The position numbers were made by a program, and so were the translations under genes. From the NCBI RefSeq assembly GCF_001422045.1, contig NZ_LMLW01000007.1:62001-126000 (forward strand): 64,000 nucleotides of DNA, given 5' to 3'. The notes under the pieces were generated by a model. That model saw nothing but the letters and a program-made list of their open reading frames with translations. It made no database searches and was not told the DNA's origin. Every line of letters starts with the position of its first letter. Position 1 is the first letter of the stretch. This DNA comes from Sphingomonas sp. Leaf242 (GTDB taxonomy: Bacteria; Pseudomonadota; Alphaproteobacteria; Sphingomonadales; Sphingomonadaceae). Positions 1 to 8,324 of the stretch are shown here, piece after piece.

Positions 1-1
1 C

Positions 2-544
2 CGCCTGATCGATGCGCCGCTGCCCGCCGACAGCTATTCCCGCCATGTACGCTACCGCAAGATACCCGATCGGCTGGCCCCTTACCTCAAGACCTGGGAT
101 CCCAGTTTCAAGGATTGGGGAGCGTCGGCGATTGGTCCCGACGCGGCCGGCTTCTACACTCTGACCCGTCCCGGCGACGCCTCCGACACCGACACTATCC
201 AGCCCAAGGGTCGCCGGTTCGCCGGCAGGGTCGCCGTTCTAGTTGGCCCGAAGAACGCTTCGGCCACCTTCGGCTTCGCAGGCCTCATGCAGCGTCAGCG
301 GTTGGGAACGCTGGTTGGCGAGCAGACCGGTGGCAACCGCCGTGGCATTAACGGCGGTGCCTTTTTCTTCATCGGGTTGCCGGCATCAGGCGTCGAGGTC
401 GATCTGCCCCTGATCGCCTATTGGCCTGAGACGCAGCAGCCGGATGCTGGAATCATGCCCGATATCACCGTGTCGGCCCGGATTGCCGACATTCAAGTTG
501 AACGGGATACCGCGCTGACGCGGGCGATCGTCGTGGTAAGTTGA
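2..544 (+). CDS. S41 family peptidase, C-terminal part (5' end outside window)
   Basis: The open frame enters from the left edge and ends in TGA at 542-544, giving about 180 residues. The stretch GRVAVLVGPKNASATFGFAG matches the core of tail-specific (S41/C-terminal processing) proteases, in which a Ser in an N-x-S-A context is the nucleophile; here that Ser codon is 260-262. It is followed by GEQTGGNRRGINGG, like the G-x-x-T-x-G motif of this family, and the closing 'PDAGIMPDI' resembles the usual 'G-x-x-PD' end of the catalytic domain. S41 enzymes are exported endopeptidases or C-terminal processing enzymes. The substrate cannot be told, and the N-terminal signal and any PDZ-like domain are outside the window. 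Confidence 0.8.
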   Translation, partial: RLIDAPLPADSYSRHVRYRKIPDRLAPYLKTWDPSFKDWGASAIGPDAAGFYTLTRPGDASDTDTIQPKGRRFAGRVAVLVGPKNASATFGFAGLMQRQRLGTLVGEQTGGNRRGINGGAFFFIGLPASGVEVDLPLIAYWPETQQPDAGIMPDITVSARIADIQVERDTALTRAIVVVS

Positions 545-815
545 ACGATCAGCCTTCTCGATTGGGATGGCTTATTGAGAAGAAATTGCGCTTACGGGTT
601 AACCTTTTCGCCCAACGGACAATGCTTGAGTCCGTTCAGCGCGGCGAGCCATTTCGTCCCATCGTTCAGCAGATCGAAGCGCTCGATCCCGAACATTAGG
701 TAATACGGTGGTACTTGCCTCTAGGCGTTCCGCGGCCGCACGCTCCCTTAACAATTTTGCGTCGTCCGCCATGGTGTCTTTAGTATACAGGTTCGCCAGC
801 TACATGGAGCCCCTT

Positions 816-1319
816 ATGTCTGATGATACCTACCAGCCCAACGCTGTCGAACTCGCTACCGAGTTGACGATCGCCTGGCTGAGCAACCCAAATACCCGCA
901 CGTCTGCCGATGACGTTCCAGCATTTCTTTCGCAGATGCACGCTAGCGTTCAGTCGCTTGTTGGCGGTTCGCAGACATCGGAATCTCCTGTCGAAGAGCC
1001 CAAAGAATATGTCGGTGCGGTAACTGCCCGAAAGTCTCTTGCCAGCCCCGATCACATCATCAGCATGATCGATGGCAAATCGTACAAGACGCTGCGGCGT
1101 CACCTCGCGACCAACGGCATGACGCCAGCGGAGTACCGCGAGCGCTATAACCTGAAGGCTGATTATCCGATGGTTGCAGCAACATATTCGGAAAGCCGTC
1201 GCGCGATGGCGAAAAAGATCGGCCTTGGTCGCAAACCGGGTCAGGCAAACGCTGCCAAGGCGTTGGCTCCAAAACCAGCGCCGCGTAAGCGCAAGGCTGA
1301 CGACGCCGCAGCCGAATAA
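816..1319 (+). CDS. MucR/Ros-family transcriptional regulator lacking the finger cysteines
   Basis: A 167-residue protein. The C-terminal half (DHIISMIDGKSYKTLRRHL, then MTPAEYRERYNL and ..GLGRKPG) follows the MucR/Ros layout seen across alphaproteobacteria, where these proteins bind AT-rich promoters and control envelope polysaccharide, motility and cell-cycle genes. The start was chosen at ATG 816 because GGAG lies at 806-809 with 6-base spacing; in-frame starts at 708 and 804 have no such site. The two zinc-ligand cysteines of Ros are absent: the 'C-x2-C' position reads S-M-I-D and only the first His (RRH) is clear. Zinc-free MucR homologues are known, so this need not mean loss of function. 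It stands alone, with no evident operon partner. Confidence 0.85.
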   Translation: MSDDTYQPNAVELATELTIAWLSNPNTRTSADDVPAFLSQMHASVQSLVGGSQTSESPVEEPKEYVGAVTARKSLASPDHIISMIDGKSYKTLRRHLATNGMTPAEYRERYNLKADYPMVAATYSESRRAMAKKIGLGRKPGQANAAKALAPKPAPRKRKADDAAAE

Positions 1320-1599
1320 GGTTGGGGCTGGCCTCCGAAGGTGGAGGCCGGCCACTCCGCTGCCAGATCCCATTCCCAATCAACGATGGTGTTTCGGGAA
1401 TAGCGATACGTTCTCGAATTCCATGTTTTGCCGAAAACGAGAATGCGGACTGAGGCGATTTTGGCAATTTGCCGAAAGGCTAGACGGCATATCAGGCGGA
1501 GTCTCAGTCGCTCACTCCACAAAGTGACCTGCTCGATCAATGCGACCAAATCGATCGCATTTAGAGTATTGCCTGTACCCTGCCTCCCAGATATTGGGG

Positions 1600-1735
1600 C
1601 CTCACTCTTGGGGAGTAGCTACCCGCTGTATGCGGGGCCATCGTCAACATCCTTGGATCGCTCCCATGAGCAATCCGTGGCGATGGCAGCAGGTCGAATT
1701 ACCTGCCCAGCGAGACCAACGATGCACCGCCTCTC
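1600..1735 (+). promoter_or_regulatory. yybP-ykoY manganese riboswitch upstream of mntP
   Basis: The leader of mntP contains the two conserved blocks of the yybP-ykoY aptamer: GGGGAGTAGC at 1610-1619 and GCGAGACC at 1710-1717, plus a GTCAACA-type segment at 1642-1648. Helices visible by eye: CCCGC 1622-1626 with GCGGG 1632-1636; CCATCG 1638-1643 with CGATGG 1681-1686; GCAGGT 1689-1694 with ACCTGC 1701-1706, directly before the GCGAGACC block. This class senses Mn2+ and commonly switches on mntP, which is exactly the gene downstream. The borders are approximate. The expression platform is not obvious; no T-tract terminator is seen before the ATG at 1789, so translational control is more likely. 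Confidence 0.88.
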
Positions 1736-1788
1736 CCGTGGCCAGAGGTGAATCGCATCGTTAGGTCGACGGCCCTGGGACGATTTCA

Positions 1789-2364
1789 ATGACTGGTCTG
1801 CTTACACTTGGCGCCCTCGGTGCCAGCCTGTCCGTGGATGCCTTCGCTGCGGCGGTGGGCAAGGGTGCCGCCAGCAAACGCAATCGCTGGAGGGACGCCC
1901 TGCGCGTCGGCGCAATCTTTGGATTTTTCGAAGCGGTCACCCCGGCAATCGGCTGGGCAATCGGTCTAGCCCTCAGCACCTGGATCGCAGCCGTCGATCA
2001 CTGGATCGCGTTCTTCCTGCTGTTGGGCGTCGGAGGTCACATGATCCATGCGGCGACGAAGGCATCCAGTGGAGACGCTAGCGCCGCGCCGCGTGCGGAC
2101 GCGAACAGCCTGGTCCGGCTGATCGTCACGGCGCTGGCTACGAGTATCGATGCCACTGCGGTTGGTGTCAGTCTGGCCGTCATGCAGGTCAACATCCTCA
2201 CGGCCTGTCTGGTCATTGGCGGCGTCACGACCGTCGTCGCCACTCTGGGTGTCATGCTGGGCAGGCACGCCGGCAGCTACATCGGCCGCTACGCCGAGAT
2301 ACTTGGTGGCGTAGCGTTGATTGTGATTGGCGGCTCGATCCTGTTCCAGCATCTGACTGCCTAA
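1789..2364 (+). CDS. mntP: MntP-family manganese efflux pump
   Basis: A 191-residue, six-helix inner-membrane protein. It carries the two half-repeats of MntP (YebN), each with an acidic helix motif: SVDAFAAAVGKG at about residues 15-26 and SIDATAVGVSLA near residue 118. These Asp residues are needed for Mn2+ export in the E. coli protein. The length matches the family (about 190). The ATG at 1789 is preceded by GGGA at 1777-1780. It is the first gene of a run with cytochrome b561 (starts 25 bases after its stop) and a CDF transporter, and is preceded by a yybP-ykoY riboswitch, so induction by excess Mn2+ is expected. Confidence 0.93.
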   Translation: MTGLLTLGALGASLSVDAFAAAVGKGAASKRNRWRDALRVGAIFGFFEAVTPAIGWAIGLALSTWIAAVDHWIAFFLLLGVGGHMIHAATKASSGDASAAPRADANSLVRLIVTALATSIDATAVGVSLAVMQVNILTACLVIGGVTTVVATLGVMLGRHAGSYIGRYAEILGGVALIVIGGSILFQHLTA

Positions 2365-2389
2365 CCACACACGATCGGGGAGTGCTGCC

Positions 2390-2968
2390 ATGACCGACAC
2401 GCACAACGGCATTACGCGCTACAACAACGGCGCTATCGCGTTCCACTGGATCATCGCCGCACTGGTCGTTGCGCAGATCTATGTCGGCTGGACCTTTGCA
2501 GATATGGAACGCGGCGATCTGCGGACCGAATGGTTCAACTGGCATAAGACGCTCGGCTTCGCGATCCTGTTGCTGAGCATCGGTCGTCTAGGGTGGCGCA
2601 TAGCCAATCCTCCGCCACCTCTGCCCGCTGAGACGCCGCGGTCGGAAGTGGTGCTGGCGCGGATCAACCACATTTTGTTCTATGTGATCCTGATCGGCCT
2701 GCCGCTCACCGGCTGGATGTATCTCTCGACCGGCAAGCCGTCCCTGACCAGCGCGACCACGCCGCTCATCGGCGGCCTCGCATGGCCCTTCATTCCTGGG
2801 CTTCCCCGCGCGGCGCATGGCAGTTTCGAGCAGGCGCACATTGTTCTGGTCTGGCTGACCTATGCCTTGTTGATCCTGCACGTCGGCGCGGCGCTCAAGC
2901 ATCAGTTTATTGATCGAAGCCGCATAGCCGGCCGTATGCCGCCCTTCGGCGTCAGGAAATCACGGTGA
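2390..2968 (+). CDS. Cytochrome b561-type membrane protein
   Basis: A 192-residue protein with four predicted membrane helices. The N-terminal RYNNGAIAFHWIIAALVVAQ is typical of the bacterial cytochrome b561 (CybB) family, and histidines placed for two b hemes are visible (FHW, NWHKTLG, the His of INHILFY, and LLILHVGAALKHQ). Family members pass electrons between quinone and periplasmic acceptors, including superoxide. It lies between mntP and a CDF exporter and its stop overlaps the GTG of the latter, so it is co-transcribed under the manganese riboswitch. The link between a b561 and Mn export is not established; protection from oxidative stress is one possible reason. Confidence 0.85.
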   Translation: MTDTHNGITRYNNGAIAFHWIIAALVVAQIYVGWTFADMERGDLRTEWFNWHKTLGFAILLLSIGRLGWRIANPPPPLPAETPRSEVVLARINHILFYVILIGLPLTGWMYLSTGKPSLTSATTPLIGGLAWPFIPGLPRAAHGSFEQAHIVLVWLTYALLILHVGAALKHQFIDRSRIAGRMPPFGVRKSR

Positions 2969-3873
2969 GCGAACAGACCGCGAAACCGACCAACATCCTC
3001 AAGCTGGCGGCCGGTAGCATCGCTGTCAGCCTGGTGGTCCTCGGCCTCAAATATCTTGCCTATGCCCTCACGGGAAGCGTCGCGCTCTATTCAGACGCGA
3101 TCGAGAGCATCATCAATGTCGTAACCGCCATTGCCGCGTTCTTCGCGATCCGGATCAGCCTGCGCCCGGCGGATGCCGACCATCCCTATGGGCATTCCAA
3201 GGCTGAGTATTTCTCGGCCGTCCTTGAAGGCGTGCTGATCCTCGTCGCCTCGCTTGCCATTCTGCGCGAGGCCTATGGTGCGTTCCTCAATCCGCATGCC
3301 CTTCAGGCTCCAGCGCTCGGCCTTGCCGTTAGCGCTGCGGCGACAGCGTTGAACGGGGCATGGAGCTGGCTTCTGATCACAACGGGGCGCAAGCGCCGTT
3401 CGCCAGCGCTGATTGCAGACGGCAAGCATTTGTTGACGGACGTCGTTACGTCCGGCGGGGTGATCGTCGGCGTTCTGCTGGTCGCACTGACCGGCTGGGA
3501 AATCCTCGATCCGATCCTTGCCGCACTCGTCGCGCTCAATATCCTCTGGTCGGGATGGAGCCTTATCAAGGAGAGCATCGGGGGCTTGATGGACACGGCC
3601 CTTCCAACAGATGAACTTGCCGCGGTTCAGGCGACGATCAACGCGAACATGGCAGGCGCGCTTGAAGCGCATGATCTGCGCTCGCGCCACGCTGGCCGGA
3701 TGACGTTCATCGACTTTCACCTGGTGGTCGATGGCGCCATGACCGTCGATACCTCACACGCTATCTGCGACCGTATCGAGGCGGCCCTGAAGGCCGATCA
3801 TCCCGACAGCATCATCTCGATCCACGTTGAGCCCGAGGCCAAGCGCAAGCATGGCGCGATGGCGATTGCCTGA
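2965..3873 (+). CDS. Cation diffusion facilitator (CDF) metal exporter
   Basis: A 302-residue CDF protein starting with GTG that overlaps the preceding TGA (GTGA). It has the six-helix domain with LYSDAIESIINVV in helix 2, the loop signature HPYGHSKAEYFSAV after it, HLLTDVVTSGGV in helix 5, and a C-terminal cytoplasmic domain (about residues 210-295) with the metal-site pattern FIDFHLVVD...SIHVEPE. CDF proteins exchange divalent metal for protons. The helix-2 motif differs from the D-x3-D of the zinc/iron exporter FieF, since the second acidic residue is displaced. Together with mntP and the manganese riboswitch this suggests Mn2+ as a substrate, but metal choice cannot be read safely from sequence. 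Confidence 0.87.
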   Translation: MSEQTAKPTNILKLAAGSIAVSLVVLGLKYLAYALTGSVALYSDAIESIINVVTAIAAFFAIRISLRPADADHPYGHSKAEYFSAVLEGVLILVASLAILREAYGAFLNPHALQAPALGLAVSAAATALNGAWSWLLITTGRKRRSPALIADGKHLLTDVVTSGGVIVGVLLVALTGWEILDPILAALVALNILWSGWSLIKESIGGLMDTALPTDELAAVQATINANMAGALEAHDLRSRHAGRMTFIDFHLVVDGAMTVDTSHAICDRIEAALKADHPDSIISIHVEPEAKRKHGAMAIA

Positions 3874-4631
3874 GCAATGCACGCGCTCGGAATCCTCCTG
3901 CTGACAGTGTCGGGACTGACACCCGCCCTCCTGGTCGGATGGCTTGATCCCAAGTCCCGTCGACGTCGTGTTCGGGCTAATCGCGCGAATGCTGAAAAAG
4001 TCGCCGGTGGCAACGCATTTGAGAGACGTTCGCGCTTGAGCACAACCGATCCAGGTGTATGGGCGACAAGGTCGGCCAGAAACCCGGACCGACTCCGAAA
4101 ACAGGATGAGAATGCCTCGATCTAGTCCCTCAGCCGGCGACGCAGACTGTAGAAGCTTCGGCTTTCTGCGTCTTCAATCGTCAAGCCTGGGTCCGATTGG
4201 GTCGCTATCGGCAGCAACGACGCTGACCTGACGCGATCTCCATCGGGCTCGTACACATACCCGATGGAGGTCTTATGACCGCACCAATGCCGTGCGCCTT
4301 TGAGCGTGCCGAACGACTGAACGAAGTTGTCGCCGCGTTCCCACTTCAAAGCGGGCGTGTGATCCGCTCATTTGCACTAGCCTGTCCCTCGAAACGATGC
4401 AGCCCATCCGCCGACTACGCGGCCGCGTAGCGGCTCGATCACTGACGTTTCGGGAATACCACATGACGATTGCACTGATTGCTGCGGCCTTTGGCTGCAC
4501 CCTGATTGCCGCGCCTGTCCGTCACAGGATCGATGTAACCATCTACGCTCAGCAGATTACTGATCCCGGATACGATCGCGATCGTGGCGCTGCCAACGTG
4601 CTCGCAATGCTCCTGCGAGGAGCTGGTTGAG
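3874..4631 (+). other. Intergenic stretch without a confident gene
   Basis: This 758-base gap follows the CDF gene. Two open frames were considered: 3877-4125 (+, 82 codons, one hydrophobic N-terminal segment then Arg-rich) and 4122-4349 (-, 75 codons, TTG start). Neither has a good ribosome site or a family resemblance I can recognise. The only clear structural signal is a perfect 16-base palindrome at 4415-4430, reported separately. The promoter of the ABC operon at 4632 must lie in this stretch. Confidence 0.5.
4415..4430. promoter_or_regulatory. Perfect 16-bp palindrome, candidate operator
   Basis: CTACGCGGCCGCGTAG is its own reverse complement. It lies about 200 bases before the ABC permease start in otherwise featureless DNA. 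It could be an operator for a dimeric regulator, but no regulator gene is adjacent, and GC-rich DNA gives such palindromes by chance more often than expected. Confidence 0.25.
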
Positions 4632-6377
4632 ATGGACCGGCTCGCATTTCTTGGGTTCTCGCCGCGCCGCCTCAAGGTCGGCATGGGCTGGTCCGATCTA
4701 GCCGTGTTCGCGATCCTCCTCGCTGTTGCGGTTGGCGCCGTGTCGGGAGTGCGCGACGCCGTCGAGCCGCTCGCTCGTCTGCGTGTCGAGCCGATCGTGC
4801 TCGACCCTTGGGCACTGCCGCAATACGCACTGCTGACGACGTTGCGGCTGTTCGCGGCACTGGCCGCATCGTTTGTTTTCACGATCGTAGCAGCGACCGC
4901 CGCGGCCAAAAGCCGGCGCGCTGAACTCGTCATCATCCCAGCACTCGATATCCTCCAATCGGTCCCAGTGCTGGGCTTCATGACCTTCACCGTCACCGCC
5001 TTCATGGGCCTGTTCCCTGGAAGCCGGGTGGGCGTCGAATGTGCGGCGATCTTTGCGATCTTCACCAGCCAGGCCTGGAACATGGCGTTCAGCCTCTACC
5101 AATCGCTGCGCCAGGTGCCCGGTGATCTGGACGAGGTGGCACGAGGCTTCGGGCTATCGCCACTGCGCAAACTACTGCGCGTCGAGCTGCCCTTCGCAGC
5201 GCCCGGACTCATCTGGAACGCGATGATGTCGATGTCGGGCGGCTGGTTCTTTGTCGTCGCCTCCGAAGCTATCAGCGTCGGACACACGCAAATCATGCTG
5301 CCGGGCATCGGTTCTTGGTTGGCGGTTGCGATCGATCGTCGCGATCTCGGCGCCGTCGCTATGGCGGTAGCGGCGATGGCTGTAGTGATCCTGTTATACG
5401 ATCAGCTCGTTTTCCGTCCGGTCATTGCCTGGGCCGATCGGTTCCGTGTCGAGCAGACGGCTAGTAGCAATCCGCCGAAATCCTGGGTGTTCGATCTGTT
5501 TCGACGCGCCCGGCTACTGCCATCGTTGACGGCACCGCTGCGCGCTGCGGCAGCGCTTGTCTACGTAGTCGAACCAGCACCCCGTCCAATGATCCAGCGC
5601 CGACAATTTGCGCCAACGGTCGGCGCAGAGCGTTCGGTTACACTCCGCATCTGGACGATCCTGGTGGTGATCGCGGCGCTGGCTGCGGCAGCCTATGCCG
5701 TACGGTTTCTCGGGGCTACGCTGACGCTGGACGACGCCTGGACAGCGTTGCGTTTCGGCTTGCTGACGTTGTTGCGGGTCATCGTCCTTATCGCGGTCGC
5801 AAGCTTGATCTGGGTGCCGATCGGAGTCTGGATCGGCCTGCGCCCCGTCTGGACCGCCCGCGTCCAGCCGGTCGCACAATTCCTGGCGGCGTTCCCCGCC
5901 AACGTCCTGTTTCCGATCGCTGTCGTCGCAATCGTCCACTTCCACGCCAACCCCGATATCTGGCTATCACCGCTGATGGTGCTCGGTACGCAGTGGTACA
6001 TCCTGTTCAACGTCATCGCGGGTGCCAGCGCGATCCCCAATGATCTACGCGAGGCGCATTCCATGTTCGGCGTCCGCGGATGGCTGTGGTGGCGACGCCT
6101 GATCCTGCCGGGCATATTCCCGTATTACATCACCGGCGCGCTGACCGCTTCGGGTGGATCGTGGAACGCCAGCATCGTCGCCGAGGCCGTGTCCTGGGGC
6201 AGTACGCATCTACGTGCGCGGGGGCTCGGCAGCTATATCGCGGACGCGACCGCGGCCGGGGACGGGCCGAAAGTCCTGTTGGGGATCATGGTCATGTCGG
6301 TGTTTGTCATCGCCATCAACCGCCTGCTGTTCCGCCCACTTTACAAGATTTCCGAACGCCGCCTGCGGCTGTCATGA
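4632..6377 (+). CDS. ABC transporter permease, tandem double-domain (NitT/TauT type)
   Basis: A 581-residue inner-membrane protein made of two consecutive binding-protein-dependent permease domains. Domain 1 (about residues 20-290) has the EAA-like loop LDEVARGFGLSPLRKLLRVELP followed by APGLIWNAMMSMSGGW. Domain 2 (about 345-580) has LREAHSMFGVRGWLWWRRLILP and GALTASGGSWNASIVAEAVSWG. Ordinary TauC/SsuC/NrtB permeases have one domain of about 260 residues, so this is a fused heterodimer. The ATG at 4632 follows AGGAG at 4618-4622; an earlier in-frame start at 4584 lacks a site. The gene overlaps or closely abuts the ATPase gene. The substrate is unknown, because no substrate-binding protein is encoded nearby. 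Confidence 0.85.
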   Translation: MDRLAFLGFSPRRLKVGMGWSDLAVFAILLAVAVGAVSGVRDAVEPLARLRVEPIVLDPWALPQYALLTTLRLFAALAASFVFTIVAATAAAKSRRAELVIIPALDILQSVPVLGFMTFTVTAFMGLFPGSRVGVECAAIFAIFTSQAWNMAFSLYQSLRQVPGDLDEVARGFGLSPLRKLLRVELPFAAPGLIWNAMMSMSGGWFFVVASEAISVGHTQIMLPGIGSWLAVAIDRRDLGAVAMAVAAMAVVILLYDQLVFRPVIAWADRFRVEQTASSNPPKSWVFDLFRRARLLPSLTAPLRAAAALVYVVEPAPRPMIQRRQFAPTVGAERSVTLRIWTILVVIAALAAAAYAVRFLGATLTLDDAWTALRFGLLTLLRVIVLIAVASLIWVPIGVWIGLRPVWTARVQPVAQFLAAFPANVLFPIAVVAIVHFHANPDIWLSPLMVLGTQWYILFNVIAGASAIPNDLREAHSMFGVRGWLWWRRLILPGIFPYYITGALTASGGSWNASIVAEAVSWGSTHLRARGLGSYIADATAAGDGPKVLLGIMVMSVFVIAINRLLFRPLYKISERRLRLS

Positions 6378-6391
6378 GGGAACCATCGGCC

Positions 6392-7693
6392 ATGATCATC
6401 ACCAACAAACCAATCGTCGTCACCATCGAACGGCTGAGCCACAGCTATGGCGGTGCCGAAGGTGGCCCTCCGATCCTCCAGGATGTGGCGCTCGACGTGC
6501 GCGAAGGCGAGGTCGTCGGGCTTCTCGGTCGATCCGGTTCGGGCAAGTCCACGCTGCTGCGCTCGATCGCGGGGCTGGTCGAGCCGAGTGAGGGCGAACT
6601 GACATTCGTGCCGGATGCCAACGGCAAGCCGCGATCGGTGTCGATGGTGTTCCAGTCGTTCGCGCTGATGCCGTGGCTGACAGTCCTGCAGAACGTGGAG
6701 CTTGGCCTCGAGGCGCAGCGTGTGCCGGCGGAGGAGCGCCGTCGGCGCGCTATCGCCGCCATCGACCTGATCGGTCTGGACGGGTTTGAGAACGCCTTTC
6801 CCAAGGAGCTGTCAGGCGGAATGCGCCAGCGCGTCGGCCTGGCGCGAGCGCTGGTGGTGGAGCCGTCACTGCTGCTGATGGACGAACCGTTCTCGGCGCT
6901 GGACGTGCTGACGGCGGAAACGCTGCGCACCGATCTGCTCGATCTGTGGGGAGAGGACAAGCTCGGCATCGCCTCGATCCTGATCGTGACGCATAATATT
7001 GAAGAGGCCGTGCTGATGTGCGACCGCATCCTCGTCCTGTCCTCTAATCCAGGGCGGATCGCGGCTGAGTTCCGCGTCGATCTGCCACAGCCGCGCGACC
7101 GTCTCGATCCGCATTTCCGTGACCTGGTCGAACAGATCTATGCCCGGATGACCCAGCGCGCGCCTGCCTCCGTGACGAACCCGGAATCCCTGGTTGAGCA
7201 CGGGATGGACCGGCCATTGCCCGACGTGTCGGTGAACAGCTTGGCCGGGCTCATCGAGGAGGTCGAGGCGGCACCCTTCTCTGGCCGGGCACCGCTGTCG
7301 GCTTTGGCGGATACGTTGCAGCTTGAAATCGACGACCTGTTCCCGATCATCGAAACGTTGCAACTCTTGCAGTTCATTGATGTGAACGATGGCGACGCCG
7401 TACTAACCAAACGGGGGGCAGCCTTCGCTCAGGAAACGGTCGACCAGCGCAAAGCCAACTTCCGTCGCACGCTCGAAACGCATGTCCGGCTAGCCAGTCA
7501 TATTCGCAAGGTGCTGGATGAGCGCCGTTCGCACCAAGCCCCTGCCAGACGGTTCCGCGACGAACTGGAAGACCACATGTCTCCCGATTTCGCAGCGACC
7601 ACGCTGCGCGCTGTCACGGAATGGGGCCGCTATGCCGAGCTATTCGCGTTCGACGATGACGAGGATCAGTTTACTCTAGAAGACCCCGCCTGA
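6392..7693 (+). CDS. ABC transporter ATP-binding protein with C-terminal AAA-associated domain
   Basis: A 433-residue ATPase. The nucleotide-binding domain (about residues 8-260) shows Walker A GRSGSGKST, the Q-loop VFQSFALMPW, signature LSGGMRQRVGLARAL, Walker B LLLMDEPFSALD and the H-loop VTHNIEEAV, closest to nitrate/sulfonate/taurine importers. Residues about 290-425 form the extra domain that databases call 'AAA-associated' (PF09821 type), beginning LPDVSVNSLAGLIEEVE and looking like a winged-helix regulatory module. A start at ATG 6374 would overlap the permease stop (ATGA); 6392 is preferred because GAGGGA precedes it. It forms a two-gene transporter with the permease upstream. Confidence 0.88.
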   Translation: MIITNKPIVVTIERLSHSYGGAEGGPPILQDVALDVREGEVVGLLGRSGSGKSTLLRSIAGLVEPSEGELTFVPDANGKPRSVSMVFQSFALMPWLTVLQNVELGLEAQRVPAEERRRRAIAAIDLIGLDGFENAFPKELSGGMRQRVGLARALVVEPSLLLMDEPFSALDVLTAETLRTDLLDLWGEDKLGIASILIVTHNIEEAVLMCDRILVLSSNPGRIAAEFRVDLPQPRDRLDPHFRDLVEQIYARMTQRAPASVTNPESLVEHGMDRPLPDVSVNSLAGLIEEVEAAPFSGRAPLSALADTLQLEIDDLFPIIETLQLLQFIDVNDGDAVLTKRGAAFAQETVDQRKANFRRTLETHVRLASHIRKVLDERRSHQAPARRFRDELEDHMSPDFAATTLRAVTEWGRYAELFAFDDDEDQFTLEDPA

Positions 7694-7740
7694 CCCACAC
7701 GGTTTCCCACAAAGGAACGTCGATCGAGAAGGCCGGCGCG

Positions 7741-7765
7741 TTCTCAAAAGGATCCCTTTTGAGAA
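7741..7765. terminator. Perfect stem-loop after the ABC operon
   Basis: TTCTCAAAAGG at 7741-7751 is exactly complementary to CCTTTTGAGAA at 7755-7765, leaving a 3-base loop. It lies 48 bases after the ABC ATPase stop. There is no following T-run, so it may be a weak or Rho-assisted terminator, an RNA-stabilising hairpin, or an operator. Confidence 0.4.
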
Positions 7766-7843
7766 GGGCAAGAACGCCCAAAACCAGCCACTTAAGCCGT
7801 TGCGAGGCTTGCCCGATAACAGCCGTTCCGACAGGTTAATTAC

Positions 7844-8308
7844 ATGAAGGTTCTGCTCCCCCTGGCGTTGCTGACTATCGGTGCATCGCCCGTCGACCAT
7901 CCCCGCACTTATCTACTGTCAATCGGACGAATCCCGCTCATGGATACGGAAAGCATTAGCGCTTTCGCGATTAAGACGTGGGGCGTTCAATTTCGATCGA
8001 TCTGCCGCATCCCAAGCGGCTGGCGAATCAAAGCCGGGAGCAGCGCCACCCCGAGTGGTGGCCTCAAAGGCAATGGAAGCCAGGGATCCACGTGGTTCAA
8101 TAAGGGCAGTCCCAGCGACCTTCGCGCATTTGTGCTCGTCACCCTCTCGGCGCCGGTGCAACGTGCGGACATTGGGCCTTCTGGCAGCGGTATTCCTGCT
8201 ACGTTCAAGGGCGCCGCAACGATCAGCACGGACGACGGCGATGTTCAGCGCACGCTCTCGTACCGAAACGTCACTCTGGCACCAGCAAACCGCTGCCCGA
8301 ACAGCTGA
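7844..8308 (+). CDS. Small exported protein of unknown function
   Basis: A 154-residue frame with an N-terminal hydrophobic stretch (MKVLLPLALLTIGASPV) that looks like a Sec signal with cleavage around residue 15-17. The mature part is rich in Ser, Gly and Thr and has no motif I recognise. Two cysteines (in RSICRIP and NRCPNS) could form a disulfide after export. The ribosome site is poor. It may be a lineage-specific periplasmic protein; an unexpressed frame cannot be ruled out. Confidence 0.45.
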   Translation: MKVLLPLALLTIGASPVDHPRTYLLSIGRIPLMDTESISAFAIKTWGVQFRSICRIPSGWRIKAGSSATPSGGLKGNGSQGSTWFNKGSPSDLRAFVLVTLSAPVQRADIGPSGSGIPATFKGAATISTDDGDVQRTLSYRNVTLAPANRCPNS

Positions 8309-8324
8309 CTTCTGTTTCCGCCCA

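Noticed and set aside
3877..4349. Two small frames (82 codons on +, 75 codons on -) between the CDF and ABC genes
   Set aside because: Poor start contexts, Arg-rich composition and no recognisable family; kept only as a remark in the gap description.
7741..7765. Ordinary intrinsic terminator
   Set aside because: The stem is perfect but there is no T-run after it on either strand, so it is listed only as a possible terminator.
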